A program made the translations under genes and the position numbers. A model generated the notes under the pieces. The model saw nothing but the letters and a program-made list of their open reading frames with translations. It was not told the origin of the DNA and did not search any database. From Prochlorococcus sp. AG-402-K10 (GTDB lineage: Bacteria > Cyanobacteriota > Cyanobacteriia > PCC-6307 > Cyanobiaceae): a stretch of DNA of 64,000 nucleotides. Position 1 is the first letter of the stretch. Each line of letters opens with the position of its first letter. Location: positions 62,001-126,000 of the forward strand of contig QCIF01000001.1 in NCBI GenBank assembly GCA_003216835.1. Direction: 5' to 3'. Below are positions 63,693 to 64,000 of the stretch, piece by piece.

Positions 63693-64000
63693 TTAATTAA
63701 ATGGTGGAGAGATATGTAAACCACCTTTATTATAAATTTCATTCAATCCTCTTGGAATAGGAACATCACTATCTCTCCCAAGATTTCTATCATATATTTC
63801 ACCATAATTTCCAGTAGCTTTTATAACATTAACTACAAAGTCATTTCTTAATCCGATTTTCTCTCCTAAGCCCCCATCAACTCCAAGAAATCTTCTTAAT
63901 GATTTTAATTGTGGATTATTTTTTGCGAGCTGAACCTTATCAGCAATATTTGATTGGGTTATACCTTTCTCTTCAGCAGCAAACAAAGCAAAAACTGTCC
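63693..64000 (-). CDS. aapJ: amino-acid ABC transporter substrate-binding protein, C-terminal part
   Basis: The C-terminal ~100 residues of a periplasmic binding protein; the start lies beyond the right edge. Segments NPQLKSLRRFLGVDGGLGEKIGLRNDFVVNVIKATGNYGEIYDRNLG and ending GGLHISPPFN match AapJ/NatF-like general L-amino-acid binding proteins. Order AapJ-Q-M-P is the usual one for this importer. Confidence 0.85.
   Translation of the reverse strand, partial: TVFALFAAEEKGITQSNIADKVQLAKNNPQLKSLRRFLGVDGGLGEKIGLRNDFVVNVIKATGNYGEIYDRNLGRDSDVPIPRGLNEIYNKGGLHISPPFN

Overview
The window reads as an AT-rich chromosome segment of a marine picocyanobacterium, most likely high-light-adapted Prochlorococcus. 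Supporting signs are Ycf54, carotenoid isomerase CrtH, a PsbP-like lipoprotein, a one-helix high-light-inducible protein, a candidate PsbY, two abundant-type porins in tandem, two DUF1651-like proteins, very short intergenic gaps and many very small genes. The genus is inferred from gene content; no ribosomal RNA lies in the window.

Region 1 (1-41,300) is core chromosome. It runs: an Orn/Lys/Arg decarboxylase and cdsA; clpC with a polyol dehydrogenase and a hydrolase; a forward run lysA-cdaA-uppS-bioB-trhO; lipA and recR; a PsbP-like lipoprotein; an ABC exporter and a DEAD-box helicase; a reverse unit pdxJ-ycf54-recC-methyltransferase-recB-recD; plsC, a lipoprotein, bolA and a CGFS glutaredoxin; an atypical response regulator; crtH, trmFO, psbY and tRNA-Lys; then a gene-poor stretch with an hli gene, two porins and tiny ORFs.

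Region 2 (41,319-56,825) is a composite island anchored on an intact tRNA-Pro(UGG). The last 46 bases of that tRNA recur as direct repeats at 42,955, 51,112 and 56,780, giving three segments. Segment 1 (1.6 kb) carries only a PstS phosphate-binding lipoprotein. Segment 2 (8.2 kb) is a satellite-like integrative element: small genes, a zinc-ribbon protein, a RecA/RepA-type ATPase, an iteron-like repeat region, a prohead protease-major capsid fusion, an HTH protein, a minimal NAD-ligase adenylation domain and a tyrosine recombinase. Segment 3 (5.7 kb) carries two T5orf172-type proteins, a relative of one of them and a repetitive 765-aa protein. Segments 1 and 3 have homologous left and right ends but unrelated cargo and no recombinase, so they look like non-autonomous cassettes of one family. 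An 8-bp word repeated with an 11-12 bp period lies inside every segment boundary, with different words for different segments, as expected of integrase arm-type sites. This resembles the tRNA-linked tycheposon islands known from Prochlorococcus; the cassette family and arm-site code are the most interesting signals here.

Region 3 (56,826-60,989) looks like an older, decayed part of the island: two DUF1651-like genes, four paralogous 37-39 aa membrane microproteins sharing one ribosome-binding leader, a pair of related membrane proteins beginning MQNDQRVL, and fragments repeated from region 2. Region 4 (60,990-64,000) returns to core-type genes: a polar or general amino-acid ABC transporter (ATPase, two permeases and the C-terminal part of the binding protein), all on the minus strand and cut by the window end.
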